Made by a program: the position numbers and the translations under genes. Below, one piece after another: positions 34,073 through 42,101 of a stretch of DNA of 64,000 nt (position 1 is the stretch's first letter; each line of letters begins with the position of its first letter). The DNA is from Bradyrhizobium algeriense (GTDB lineage Bacteria > Pseudomonadota > Alphaproteobacteria > Rhizobiales > Xanthobacteraceae): NCBI RefSeq assembly GCF_003062295.1, contig NZ_PYCN01000013.1, positions 120,096 through 184,095 of the forward strand, read 5' to 3'. The notes beneath the pieces are model-generated. The model searched no databases. It saw nothing but the letters and a program-made list of their open reading frames with translations, and was not told where the DNA came from.

Positions 34073-34681
34073 TTGAGTTTGAACGCTATGCCACGAGCCG
34101 TGCCCATGTCGCCGCTGGGGGGAGCCCATGGCGAGACATTTGTGGTGCCGGGCGAGACCTCCAGCAACTGGCGCAGACTGGCAATTCAAAGGTCGCGTGA
34201 GCGTACCGAGAACTTCAACATTTATATTGAGGCCAAATTTCACGACACTCTGGTACAGCGGTACGAACAGCGGAAATGGCAAATCGTCGTGGCGATCGAC
34301 GATTCAGGTGGTTTCGTCACGAGCGATCATCCTATCTGTTTACGATGGTGCGACGGTAAGGACCGCGGCTTCCTTTCTCCGGGATTTGGCATGCCTGGCA
34401 CGGAAGTACTCTTCTCACTCTCGCCAAAGCTCGCGCTGCGCGGCCGTTTCGATGGCGAAGAAAACATCGTCCAGGAGGACAAGGATACGGTCGCTGGCAT
34501 CAACAGCCTGTTGATCAGCAATTGCCATAACCAGATCTACGCGCGGGATGCGCTATTCAGCTACAAGCGCGGACCGAAAGAGGAAGTCGGCAGTGGTGCC
34601 CACCTCAACACAGACGATGTGTTTCTTGCAGGTGGCAAGGACCCCGGCGATACCAAAATCTTCACGCTACGGACCAAATAG
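34073..34681 (+). CDS. DUF4238-like protein, probably N-terminally truncated
   Basis: The C-terminal 150 residues read like the second half of DUF4238 proteins: a helix and strand FHDTLVQRYEQRKWQIVVAI, then the characteristic FVTSDHPICL motif and PGTEVLFSLSPKLALRGRF. Full-length family members are about 270-300 residues and start with a QHxxPxxYLxxF motif, which is absent. The first 30 residues here are not protein-like, so the start is unreliable and the gene may be a pseudogene. DUF4238 proteins often appear in phage and defence islands. Function is unknown. Confidence 0.5.
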   Translation: MSLNAMPRAVPMSPLGGAHGETFVVPGETSSNWRRLAIQRSRERTENFNIYIEAKFHDTLVQRYEQRKWQIVVAIDDSGGFVTSDHPICLRWCDGKDRGFLSPGFGMPGTEVLFSLSPKLALRGRFDGEENIVQEDKDTVAGINSLLISNCHNQIYARDALFSYKRGPKEEVGSGAHLNTDDVFLAGGKDPGDTKIFTLRTK

Positions 34682-34851
34682 AGCCAATGCGGGCAGATTA
34701 TCCCCACAAAAGTTAAGGATATGCCCAAGCGCCGAAATAGCAAAGCCGCCAGACCGGGTTGAGACCGGTCGGCGGCTTCTTACGCAATTACTCGGCAAGA
34801 CGGTCCGCTTTTGGGCCGATAACCGATAGGCGAACGATGATCAACCGTACC

Positions 34852-35451
34852 TTATTGGTCTGGACTCAGCCGTGAGAGTCGTTGCAGGTCCGCGTCGTCG
34901 GCCGCACGCGACGGAGTTGGACGGACGTTTCCGAAATATTTTCTCTCTGTTCCGCCGTAGTTTGTGGTACTGGCGAGTTTTGTCAGACGCATCTGAAACA
35001 TCTTAGCACCGACGACGAGTTCCACAGGGTTATTGCCATGATTGAATAACTCGACCGGAAAACATCCTCGAAAGCCCGGCTGTATCATCGTATTCACCGC
35101 AATGCCCAGGCGTGTGTAGCTGCTGCGCGAAAGCACGTCCGCATAAGCGTCGGATGGAAGGGCCACATACTCCAACGTCGTTGTCAGTACCACTTGATCC
35201 GGATAGAGGATGAACCGCTCGCCGAGTTCACGTCTCGTCGGTTGAAAGTATGAGGACACAGAGCGGAATCCGGCATCCTGACGCGCAACTCCGATGTAGG
35301 GCCGACGTGTCACGATAGACACCAGGAAATCATAACCTAGACGCAGGTCAATCGTGACCTCACCGATCTGGGAATCATCAAGTAGGGGTTCGATCCAAAG
35401 GCCCGTCGGCCCGGTCTTTCCCAACCGATCGAGAATTTCTTGCTTGATCAC
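34852..35451 (-). CDS. dCTP deaminase/dUTPase-family protein
   Basis: This 199-residue Dcd-like protein has SQIGEVTIDLRLGYDF, FILYPDQVVLTTTLEYVALP, the nucleotide-binding motif SRSSYTRLGI, and IQPGFRGCFPVELFN. These hold the serine, arginine and glutamate needed for deamination or dUTP hydrolysis. It would convert dCTP to dUTP/dUMP. The start overlaps the stop of the metalloprotease gene as ATGA, so it is the last gene of the ubiquitin-like operon rather than a free housekeeping gene. Stand-alone bacterial dCTP deaminases are known antiphage enzymes that deplete dCTP, and that role fits this context. It could also be a second housekeeping copy. Confidence 0.88.
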   Translation of the reverse strand: MIKQEILDRLGKTGPTGLWIEPLLDDSQIGEVTIDLRLGYDFLVSIVTRRPYIGVARQDAGFRSVSSYFQPTRRELGERFILYPDQVVLTTTLEYVALPSDAYADVLSRSSYTRLGIAVNTMIQPGFRGCFPVELFNHGNNPVELVVGAKMFQMRLTKLASTTNYGGTERKYFGNVRPTPSRAADDADLQRLSRLSPDQ

Positions 35452-36482
35452 TTTATTACACTCGACCAGCGTTGCCGTATCGATGCGTTACGGATCGATT
35501 TTTCGGTCAGATCGTTGACAATCCGGATTATCTCCAACGGCTTCGCGCTCTTAGTCCACGACGGTCCGTCGCCGCGTAGCGCCTTTGCCATGTATGACCA
35601 CCCAGAGGACATCATACCGTGCAGCTCTTCTTTGCCAGACAGCACATGAGGGCGAATATCGTCAAAGGAAGCCTCGATATCCGGAATGCTGAAACGACGC
35701 TCAAGCCTCGGAAGCCCCAGTCGCGTGAGAGCGTCTTGAAACATTGTGAGCTCGTCGAACTCTTCGCCTGCAAGGAACGCGCGGATAACCTCTATTCGCT
35801 CAACTGTCGGCGGATGGGTGAATGTCCGTTTTCCCAATGGATTTACAGCGTTCAGGCTGTCGACAATTCCGGACCCGACATAACAAGCTGCAAACAGATC
35901 CGCAAAGTGCTCGCGCCGGTGCGTTGAGACTATCTCCTGGAGATTCTCAGGAACGGATTTGAGCAGCATCGTCGTGTCGGTCACGTTACGATTCAAATCC
36001 AGAAAATGTCCGAGCTCATGGTATAAGGCACTGCAAAATAGCGGCATGTGCTTGTAAAGTCGTGGTACACCGATTAAAATTAGACGCCCTCTTGGAAGTG
36101 GCCGGTCATAGCGAGTTATCGCGGTGCCAACAAACTCCCACGGATCGCCTGGATTGAGATGAAAGTCCTTCTCCTCAGTCAGAGTTGTCGTGACCAGACA
36201 CTCATCAGTAAGCCAATCCGCAATCGCAAACCTCATGCAATATTCGATTTCGTAAGGCAATTCCTTGGTGGTGGACCCCTGCAAGTAGCGGTGAGTGACC
36301 CATACCTTTTCAGAGAAGTTGCGCACGATCTCGTCGTCATATCGGGGTGAGGCTGTTAGGACGTGCCGGATAACGTCCACAAGAGCGCGCGTATGTGCTT
36401 CGATCGCTCTATTGAAATAGGGCGTCGTCGAAAGTTGCTCTAGACTTTCGAGTAAGAGCCCAAGGTCAGTCCGCGGGTGCAA
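35448..36482 (-). CDS. HExxH zinc metalloprotease-like protein
   Basis: The protein has about 344 residues, with the motif YHELGHFLDLN near residue 180. About 35 residues later comes HRREHFADLFAACY, giving a likely third metal ligand and a conserved ADxxAA helix, the usual layout of gluzincin-like proteases. The N- and C-terminal parts are helical. The start is unclear: a TTG at 36482 has a GGAG ribosome-binding site, while an ATG at 36536 would overlap the preceding gene by 71 bases. Its stop overlaps the Dcd-like gene. In this operon it may be the cleaved effector or a processing enzyme for the ubiquitin-like modifier. Confidence 0.75.
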   Translation of the reverse strand: MHPRTDLGLLLESLEQLSTTPYFNRAIEAHTRALVDVIRHVLTASPRYDDEIVRNFSEKVWVTHRYLQGSTTKELPYEIEYCMRFAIADWLTDECLVTTTLTEEKDFHLNPGDPWEFVGTAITRYDRPLPRGRLILIGVPRLYKHMPLFCSALYHELGHFLDLNRNVTDTTMLLKSVPENLQEIVSTHRREHFADLFAACYVGSGIVDSLNAVNPLGKRTFTHPPTVERIEVIRAFLAGEEFDELTMFQDALTRLGLPRLERRFSIPDIEASFDDIRPHVLSGKEELHGMMSSGWSYMAKALRGDGPSWTKSAKPLEIIRIVNDLTEKSIRNASIRQRWSSVIK

Positions 36483-36885
36483 TGTTAGGCTCCAGGCTAC
36501 GGAGCACTTTATCTGCGATGTCGGGACTAACATCACCGATACGCTCGATACCTTCTAACGCGTCTTTGAGGCCGGCAATCGAGCGAAAGTCATTCGCCAA
36601 TTGAACAGCTTGCGGGATGACTTCGGGCGAGATCGTCCTTGGATCCTCGAGTAGCAGCCTCGCTTGTTGCAGAACACAATTAAAGTGAGTCGACAGGGGA
36701 GCCGGAATTTCTTGGTTGCCCCGATTGACCAAAATGAGCGCAAGCCGAAATAGCTCAAGACGCTTCGCATTCTCGGACGGTATCGCCGAAAACATATGTT
36801 CGCTCCATCCCGCCGAATCGTCGATAGTGTGGCTCAACGGGCTTTTGAACGAAATGGCTGTTTCGAGTTGTCTACCGAAACCCAT
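36466..36885 (-). CDS. Small helical protein of unknown function in the ubiquitin-like operon
   Basis: This 139-residue, all-helical protein starts MGFGRQLETAISFKSPLSHT and has segments such as LELFRLALILVNRG, IPQAVQLANDFRSIAGLKDA and IADKVLRSLEPN. There are no motifs I recognise. It starts 25 bases after the DUF6527 stop and overlaps the start of the protease gene, so it is expressed with them. The tight coupling suggests a chaperone, inhibitor or adaptor for the protease; this is inference only. Confidence 0.65.
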   Translation of the reverse strand: MGFGRQLETAISFKSPLSHTIDDSAGWSEHMFSAIPSENAKRLELFRLALILVNRGNQEIPAPLSTHFNCVLQQARLLLEDPRTISPEVIPQAVQLANDFRSIAGLKDALEGIERIGDVSPDIADKVLRSLEPNIAPAD

Positions 36886-36910
36886 GCTCCCTCACTTGGC
36901 GTCGGCGTAC

Positions 36911-37264
36911 TCACCTGCCAGTGTCTGCGCACCAGTCCACCGATCCGCGGCGAAGCCAAAAATGGCAGCGACAACCATCAGTTCGCCGAACGGACGGGCT
37001 GAGTGATGGCCTACCCAGCCAGTCTGATGCGACAGACCACCTTGGGCGTCGTGTTTGGCTAAGCGATAGTAGAAGCGGCATTCCGCAGCCTGATGGGCAA
37101 AGGAAAGTCGCCCATTTTGGATTTCGCTTGGGACCGACGACGACGAGCACGCCGGCCTCAAGGATTTCACGAGGTGGCATTTCCGTCGCCCGACAGATCA
37201 GAAAGTCAGGCTTCGCAAGAAGCCGCGACCAGCTAAGCGCCTTCGCTAACAATGCTCCAAGCAT
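36911..37264 (-). CDS. DUF6527-family protein
   Basis: This is a 117-residue cysteine-rich protein. The core VVVGPKRNPKWATFLCPSGC, then PRWSVASDWLGRPSLSPSV and TDGCRCHFWLRRGSVDWC, matches DUF6527. Cysteines at about 56, 60, 97, 99 and 111 could bind a metal. The family is found beside E1/JAB/E2 genes of bacterial ubiquitin-like systems, and that is its context here. The start codon shares one base with the stop of the E1-JAB gene (TAATG). It may act as a protease or as a target-recognition factor; no role can be read directly. Confidence 0.8.
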   Translation of the reverse strand: MLGALLAKALSWSRLLAKPDFLICRATEMPPREILEAGVLVVVGPKRNPKWATFLCPSGCGMPLLLSLSQTRRPRWSVASDWLGRPSLSPSVRRTDGCRCHFWLRRGSVDWCADTGR

Positions 37265-38676
37265 TAGCCGACCCTTCCCAAAAATGGTTCAACGTCGCCC
37301 GCTCCGTGAATTCGAAAATTGGCGCACACGCGGCACCGCTCCGGTGAGGCTCCAGGTCGGAAGTCCTCCAAGTGTGTGAACTTACGCACTCGATTGGCAA
37401 CGTTGCCAGTCGTACCGCGAAATTGTTGCAAGCGTTGGATCATCTCTTCGACGGCCATCGTCGCGACCGAGGTCGTGAAGGATACGACCGCCGGAGCGGG
37501 ATTTCGCTCTCCTCGAACGTAGGCTTCAGCCTTTCGACGATGGTATTCTGGGGGATCGGTCCGCTTCAGCGCTTCTTCCGCAGCGATTGCTGGATTCACA
37601 ACGCGCCGACAAATCAAGCAAGATGCGCCTGGCTCCAATACAGTTACGCGGCCATCAGCTTCGAGCAGCGTTTCGCCGTGACGCTCGGAAACCCGCAATG
37701 CAAGACCTACGTCGATGACAGGGATCAGGTAATAATACGCCAATCGGTTGAGAAGTCCCCTGCCCTCATGATCGTCTGTGCAGCCAAAAATTAGATCTAG
37801 CGATCTTAGCGCGTCACGGCATTCCTCCGCGCCGATCCAGGACTCAAACGTAACGACCTGGGTTCCAAGTCCCATGCGCTCGATTTCGCGCTTAGCGACT
37901 TCGACTTTCTTGCGGCCCACCGCGGCGTCTTCATACGTCGCTCCATAAAGCCGGTTGAGATTTGAGGTTTCAACAATATCTGGGTCAAAAATTGCGAGGC
38001 AGCCTGCTCCCATGCGCCCGAGTTGTTGGATGAGCGGACTGCCAGTTCCACCGGCACCGACAACCCCAATTCGCAATTCCCTCACGGTCCGGTTGAATGC
38101 AGCTCCGAGTGCCAAGCTCTGGCGCGCAAACGCTGGTTCATCGTCTTCGGAGATTTCCTTCCGATGGATGAAGCGCCAATTCGAACTAACAGTACGAATG
38201 GTTGCTAACGGGATCGCTTCGTTCGGAGTTGTCCAAATACGACCCAAGACTGTTCCATCGCCGCAGAACAAGAGGCTCGGCATAATTGCCTTTTCGCCGT
38301 TGCGGTTCTGTGCCAGCCGAGAGAGTTCGGCCTCGTTGCGGTCATCTTGCGGAGAAAAATGCTTTGGGCCTTGAGGGTGCGAATGCGCGATACCTACTTG
38401 GAATCCTTCGCGCTCGGCTTGCGCCAACAGGGAAACAAAACGATCGGTTCGCCAAGAAATGTGCTGATGATCGGACGAGATGATCTCGTCTAATTCCACT
38501 GGGAGTATGTCTTTCACAGAGACACGAATGCGCGGTCCGGTAGTGAAGGGGTCGCGGTGGATCCGAGTTACTCCAAAGATCACATATGCTGCATGTTCCG
38601 CCCCGTCTGGGCGGATCAGTTCGGCTTCCAGCAGCCGCAAATGCTTCTCCTGGAAGCTCAGGTCCGCGCTGGTCAT
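37264..38676 (-). CDS. JAB deubiquitinase-like domain fused to a ThiF/E1-like adenylyltransferase
   Basis: In this 470-residue protein, residues about 10-165 form a JAB/MPN metalloprotease domain with the complete motif H98-S-H100-x7-S108-x2-D111. Residues about 185-460 form a ThiF/E1 domain: the nucleotide loop GVVGAGGTGSPL at 204-215, FDPDIVETSNLNR, and two CxxC pairs (C353/C356 and C448/C451) likely to bind zinc. The crossover region where E1 enzymes carry their catalytic cysteine (around PAPAVVSFTTSVAT) has none. The protein would activate and also trim the ubiquitin-like protein fused to the E2 upstream. The start overlaps the E2 stop (ATGA). Confidence 0.9.
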   Translation of the reverse strand: MTSADLSFQEKHLRLLEAELIRPDGAEHAAYVIFGVTRIHRDPFTTGPRIRVSVKDILPVELDEIISSDHQHISWRTDRFVSLLAQAEREGFQVGIAHSHPQGPKHFSPQDDRNEAELSRLAQNRNGEKAIMPSLLFCGDGTVLGRIWTTPNEAIPLATIRTVSSNWRFIHRKEISEDDEPAFARQSLALGAAFNRTVRELRIGVVGAGGTGSPLIQQLGRMGAGCLAIFDPDIVETSNLNRLYGATYEDAAVGRKKVEVAKREIERMGLGTQVVTFESWIGAEECRDALRSLDLIFGCTDDHEGRGLLNRLAYYYLIPVIDVGLALRVSERHGETLLEADGRVTVLEPGASCLICRRVVNPAIAAEEALKRTDPPEYHRRKAEAYVRGERNPAPAVVSFTTSVATMAVEEMIQRLQQFRGTTGNVANRVRKFTHLEDFRPGASPERCRVCANFRIHGAGDVEPFLGRVG

Positions 38677-39542
38677 GCCGCAATCTCCAAAGCGCGTTCG
38701 ATTCGCCGCAGCATCGTCCAGATGCCGTCGACGCCGGGCCGCCAAGCCGTGTTGTGCCTTGACCAGCGCTGCCAGCTCCTGCCGGCAAACGCGTAGGGTT
38801 GGTCAGCGGCCTGGGGGTAGCGCTTGCTCGTCACCAGACGCACCCAAGGCGTGAGATAAAACATGTCCGGCGCGCAGTCGGGATATGCTGGTGGCAGTAC
38901 GATCAGAATGTCCACCACGCCAGAGTCGAAGCGACCGCTGGGCAGACTACGTCCCTTCAGCACAAGCGCCTTGACGCCGCCTTCGTTTCGCTCTTCGAAA
39001 ACAATGCCGCAGTTTTCTAAATATTCTCGGTCGTCAGGCGGGAGCACTGCGGGTCCCGCCCCCTCGGTCGTGGTGTCAATGCCAGTGAAGAATCGCTCGA
39101 CACCTTCGGCTCGCAAATCGACCTGTTCAGTGTTACCGATCAGGCGATCGTCTCCGACACGCTGCGCCAGCCATACACCATACGTCTTCGGATCAACCCC
39201 GGCCAATCGCTTGAGCTGCAGGCCCGTGATAAAGGGAAGCCCCCATTCGAAACGCCGGCCGTCCAGGGTAAAGCGGAAGGAGCGGTCGCTCTTGAAGGTA
39301 ATGAAGCGCTCGATCCCTTCCGTTCGAAGATCGACCGTTTCGTCGAGACGGATCTCGTCGAGCTGACCGTCCTGCAGCTTTAGAAAGATGAGGTATTCGT
39401 CGGTCGGAAAGAGCTTCGCGGTCTCGAGTATTTGCTCGCCAGTTACGACGGGATCGCGAAATGAGTGCAACGTGTCGTTGATGGCCGTTTCATACTGGCG
39501 TTGGGCAGCATCTGGGCCGGCCAGATTTGCGTGATCGCTCAT
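38673..39542 (-). CDS. Double ubiquitin-like (multiubiquitin) domains fused to a Prok-E2_E-type conjugating enzyme
   Basis: In this 289-residue protein, residues about 20-153 hold two related beta-grasp units, each ending in a matching segment: VDLRTEGIERFITF at 70-83 and VDLRAEGVERFFTG at 141-154. This is the pattern of the multiubiquitin family. Residues about 172-285 are an E2-like domain of prokaryotic family E: FDSGVVDILIVLPPAYPD, DMFYLTPWVRL, and WQRWSRHNTAWRPGVDGI. The only cysteines are C178 and C223, and neither sits in a clear canonical E2 active-site context. It is the first gene of the operon. Confidence 0.88.
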   Translation of the reverse strand: MSDHANLAGPDAAQRQYETAINDTLHSFRDPVVTGEQILETAKLFPTDEYLIFLKLQDGQLDEIRLDETVDLRTEGIERFITFKSDRSFRFTLDGRRFEWGLPFITGLQLKRLAGVDPKTYGVWLAQRVGDDRLIGNTEQVDLRAEGVERFFTGIDTTTEGAGPAVLPPDDREYLENCGIVFEERNEGGVKALVLKGRSLPSGRFDSGVVDILIVLPPAYPDCAPDMFYLTPWVRLVTSKRYPQAADQPYAFAGRSWQRWSRHNTAWRPGVDGIWTMLRRIERALEIAA

Positions 39543-39596
39543 CTAAGTTCTCCGCTAGAGGAGGCGCCATCGCCCGCTCTGTCGGATACATAAATA

Positions 39597-39615
39597 CTAG
39601 CTATATTTTAGCTAG
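39597..39615. promoter_or_regulatory. Palindromic operator candidate in an AT-rich divergent promoter region
   Basis: CTAGCTA-TATTT-TAGCTAG, a perfect 7-bp inverted repeat, lies 55 bases upstream of the E2 fusion start and 112 bases upstream of the RHH gene. It is in an unusually AT-rich stretch (39585-39715) with further TAGCTA-like copies (near 39617-39645). The RHH or one of the XRE proteins is the likely binder. One operator could co-regulate both operons. Confidence 0.6.
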
Positions 39616-39726
39616 TCAATAGCTATCCTCAATATTTAGCTGCTTGATGGCTGTTTCATGCATGTTTCTAGTTTATTTTTTACAGTAAAACCATTAACTT
39701 ATGGCGCCCATCGAGGAGAGTACCCC

Positions 39727-39933
39727 ATGAAGAAAACAATGACCCTGAATCTAACCGACGCCGAAATGACTGCTCTTGAGCAGCTGTCGGGCAAGAAGGA
39801 TCTGAGCAAAACAGCCGTTCTTCGCCAGGCGTTGAAGCTTTACCAGTTGGTAGATGTTCGACTGGGACAAGGCGGCAAGCTCTTCTTTGAGGATGACGCC
39901 ACCAAGGAAAAAGCCGAACTTATGGTGCTGTGA
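39727..39933 (+). CDS. Ribbon-helix-helix (CopG-like) regulator
   Basis: This 68-residue protein starts MKKTMTLNLTDAEMTALEQL, with a short beta strand followed by two helices (SKTAVLRQALKLYQLVD). The arrangement is that of CopG/Arc-type repressors. The ATG at 39727 has a GAGGAG ribosome-binding site; an upstream in-frame ATG at 39658 is inside the promoter region. It is the first gene of a four-gene operon with GNAT, XRE and ImmA-like proteins, four bases ahead of the next start. It probably autoregulates at 39597-39615. Confidence 0.85.
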   Translation: MKKTMTLNLTDAEMTALEQLSGKKDLSKTAVLRQALKLYQLVDVRLGQGGKLFFEDDATKEKAELMVL

Positions 39934-39937
39934 ATCC

Positions 39938-40549
39938 GTGACCCACTCGGTCCTGCTAAAGGATAGGCGCACCGGTCAGACGGTTGCGGCCGAGCTCGTT
40001 GAAACTATCGACGAGTCCCATCTCCGTTGTGTGGAGACGGAGTGGATGCCCGTTCTCGTTAACCGGATAAAGCAGCTCGTCGACGGAGGCGAGCCGCGCC
40101 AAGCCTGGCCACAGAGCTGGCATTGGAATTGGCGCACAAAAATGGATCACATCAGCGGTCTGCTTGCATTCCGGACCTTCGCGCTGACTTGCGAAGGCAA
40201 AGTTCAGGGCCTCATGCAGATCAACACGGCCAAAAATCTCTGTCGTTTGCCGGCACAAGCCGGCAAGCACCTCGCCTATGTCGACTACGTTGAGACGGCG
40301 CCGTGGAACCGCGTTACGGTCGTTGGTCAGCCAAGATTTGGCGGCGTCGGCGTGGTTATGGTACGGGCGGCGATTGAAGTCAGTCGCGACGAAGGATTTC
40401 ATGGCCGCATTGGCCTACATTCGTTACCGCAATCCGAGTCATTCTACGCAGACGTTTGCGGAATGAGCGATCTCGGCCTGGACGGAACCAAAGAAAACCT
40501 CAGATATTTCGAGATGACGTCGGAGCAATCGACGGCGTTCTCGAGTTAG
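39938..40549 (+). CDS. GNAT-fold acetyltransferase-like protein
   Basis: The protein has about 203 residues, starting at a GTG (VTHSVLLKDRRTGQT). The C-terminal half contains a GNAT-like acetyl-CoA segment (GVGVVMVRAAIEVSRDEGFHGRIGLHSLP, in which GVG replaces the usual RGxG/A) and a typical ending, SESFYADVCGM. The N-terminal part has tryptophan-rich WPQSWHWNW. Paired with a small RHH protein directly upstream, it resembles RHH-GNAT toxin-antitoxin pairs, but the two extra genes downstream make it a larger unit. The target is unknown. Confidence 0.7.
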   Translation: MTHSVLLKDRRTGQTVAAELVETIDESHLRCVETEWMPVLVNRIKQLVDGGEPRQAWPQSWHWNWRTKMDHISGLLAFRTFALTCEGKVQGLMQINTAKNLCRLPAQAGKHLAYVDYVETAPWNRVTVVGQPRFGGVGVVMVRAAIEVSRDEGFHGRIGLHSLPQSESFYADVCGMSDLGLDGTKENLRYFEMTSEQSTAFSS

Positions 40550-40556
40550 GACAGCC

Positions 40557-41027
40557 ATGAAACTCGCCATTACGAGGGAATGGTTCGACGGCAAGGCCAG
40601 AAATGAAGGTGATCTAGAGATCGCCGCTGGTATCCTAGCCCGGGATCCATCTCCAGCCGATGCCGCCGAACCAGTCACTCCGACGCGAATAGCCTTCGGC
40701 TCACTAGTAGAATACATGCGCCGCAAGCGCGGCCTTAGCATGGAGAAGTTGGCCGAAACCGCAAAGATAGAAGTCTCCGAAGTAATGAACATCGAACGCG
40801 ACGCTCATTTCCGACCGGAGCCAAGGACGGTGTATCAGATCGCCTTGACCTTCAATCTACCAAACAAGGCGCTAATGCAACTCTCGGGAAATTCAACGGC
40901 GCGAGACACCGGCGTTCAAGAACACGCTCTTCGTTTCGCCGCGCGGTCAGGAGAGTCGGTGCAAAGTCTCTCTCAGGAAGAGCAACGTGCGCTGGAAGAG
41001 TTCGTCGCTTTCTTGGCTAAACAATAG
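40557..41027 (+). CDS. XRE-family DNA-binding protein
   Basis: In this 156-residue protein the N-terminal 40 residues are an acidic extension. An HTH_3 domain follows at about residues 48-105 (LVEYMRRKRGLSMEKLAETAKIEVSEVMNIE). The C-terminal tail is helical (SVQSLSQEEQRALEEFVAFLA). It directly precedes an ImmA/IrrE-type metallopeptidase gene, a standard pairing in which the peptidase cleaves the repressor. It begins seven bases after the GNAT stop. Confidence 0.85.
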   Translation: MKLAITREWFDGKARNEGDLEIAAGILARDPSPADAAEPVTPTRIAFGSLVEYMRRKRGLSMEKLAETAKIEVSEVMNIERDAHFRPEPRTVYQIALTFNLPNKALMQLSGNSTARDTGVQEHALRFAARSGESVQSLSQEEQRALEEFVAFLAKQ

Positions 41028-41037
41028 CGACGATATC

Positions 41038-41958
41038 GTGCAAAACATCCTGCTCAGTCGGCCAACCGTTGAAGACATCGACGCACAAGTCGCCAAAGTG
41101 CTGCGAGGACTTGGAAATCCCGAGCCCCCGCTTCAGCTTCAAGATGTTCGCGAACTACTGCGCATAGATCGAGCTTACTATTCATCGCGCAGCGACGGAT
41201 TTCTCAGAGAGACGGTGAGCAAGCTCACGGTAGCCGGTGTGCAGATTCTTCAGCGGCCAACGTTATTGTTGGATGCCGTCCGCAAGTTCGACCTGCGCGC
41301 GCTCTATCTGCCGGATCGCAAACGAATTCTTCTCGATCAATCACAACCCGATGCAAAGCAGCGTTGGAACGAGGCACATGAAATCGGACATAGTCTCCTG
41401 CCTTGGCATGCTGATCTGATGCTCGGCGATCATGAACAATCGCTCACACCTGGCTGTCATGCACAAGTCGAGGCGGAAGCTAATTATACGGCCGGACAAC
41501 TGTTGTTTCTGCAGGCCCGTTTCGTTCAAGCAGCCAATGACACATTGCCCAGCCTCGATGCTGTTCGATCGCTGAAGTCCGACTTCGGCAACACGTACAC
41601 GACGACTTTCTGGCGCTACATCGAAGGGGCTCATACGCAGTTGCCGATGATTGGAATGATCGGGCCGCACCCGCGGCGTCCTCCTGCAAATTTTGATGCC
41701 ATGCGGCCGTTTCGCTATTTGATAGAGTCGCCTGCATTCGCAGATAAATTTCGCAGCATAATTCCTGCGGAAATACATCGGGCGATATCGTCCTACTGCG
41801 GACACCAGCGAGCTGGTCCGCTGGGTTCAGGAGAGGCGCTGCTAACCGACAAGAACGACGACCAGCACGTGTTTCTGTTTGAAACGTTTTGCAACACGTA
41901 CGACTGCCTGAGTTTGGCCGTTTATCAACGACCCCACCTGCGCATTGTGGGTTTTTAA
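41038..41958 (+). CDS. ImmA/IrrE-family zinc metallopeptidase
   Basis: This protein of about 306 residues has the motif NEAHEIGHSLLPWH near residue 117, and the downstream AEANYTAGQLLF glutamate, typical of the DUF955/ImmA-IrrE family. Such peptidases act on the neighbouring XRE repressor after damage or phage signals. The GTG at 41038 (VQNILLSRPTVEDID) was taken as the start; it lies ten bases after the XRE stop. The C-terminal 100 residues, including HQRAGPLGSGEALLTDKND, form an additional domain that could sense the signal. Confidence 0.85.
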   Translation: MQNILLSRPTVEDIDAQVAKVLRGLGNPEPPLQLQDVRELLRIDRAYYSSRSDGFLRETVSKLTVAGVQILQRPTLLLDAVRKFDLRALYLPDRKRILLDQSQPDAKQRWNEAHEIGHSLLPWHADLMLGDHEQSLTPGCHAQVEAEANYTAGQLLFLQARFVQAANDTLPSLDAVRSLKSDFGNTYTTTFWRYIEGAHTQLPMIGMIGPHPRRPPANFDAMRPFRYLIESPAFADKFRSIIPAEIHRAISSYCGHQRAGPLGSGEALLTDKNDDQHVFLFETFCNTYDCLSLAVYQRPHLRIVGF

Positions 41959-42101
41959 CATGTCAAACAATGAACCCAGATCGGCGCGAAGTGGTTCGCA
42001 CTAGTCGCTACTCCAATCATAGCTCCTTGGGGTCGTTGGATAATAAACGAAACTTCCAGAGGCAGCGCCGCTCAACTGGCAAGCCTGCTAAATACATACG
42101 G

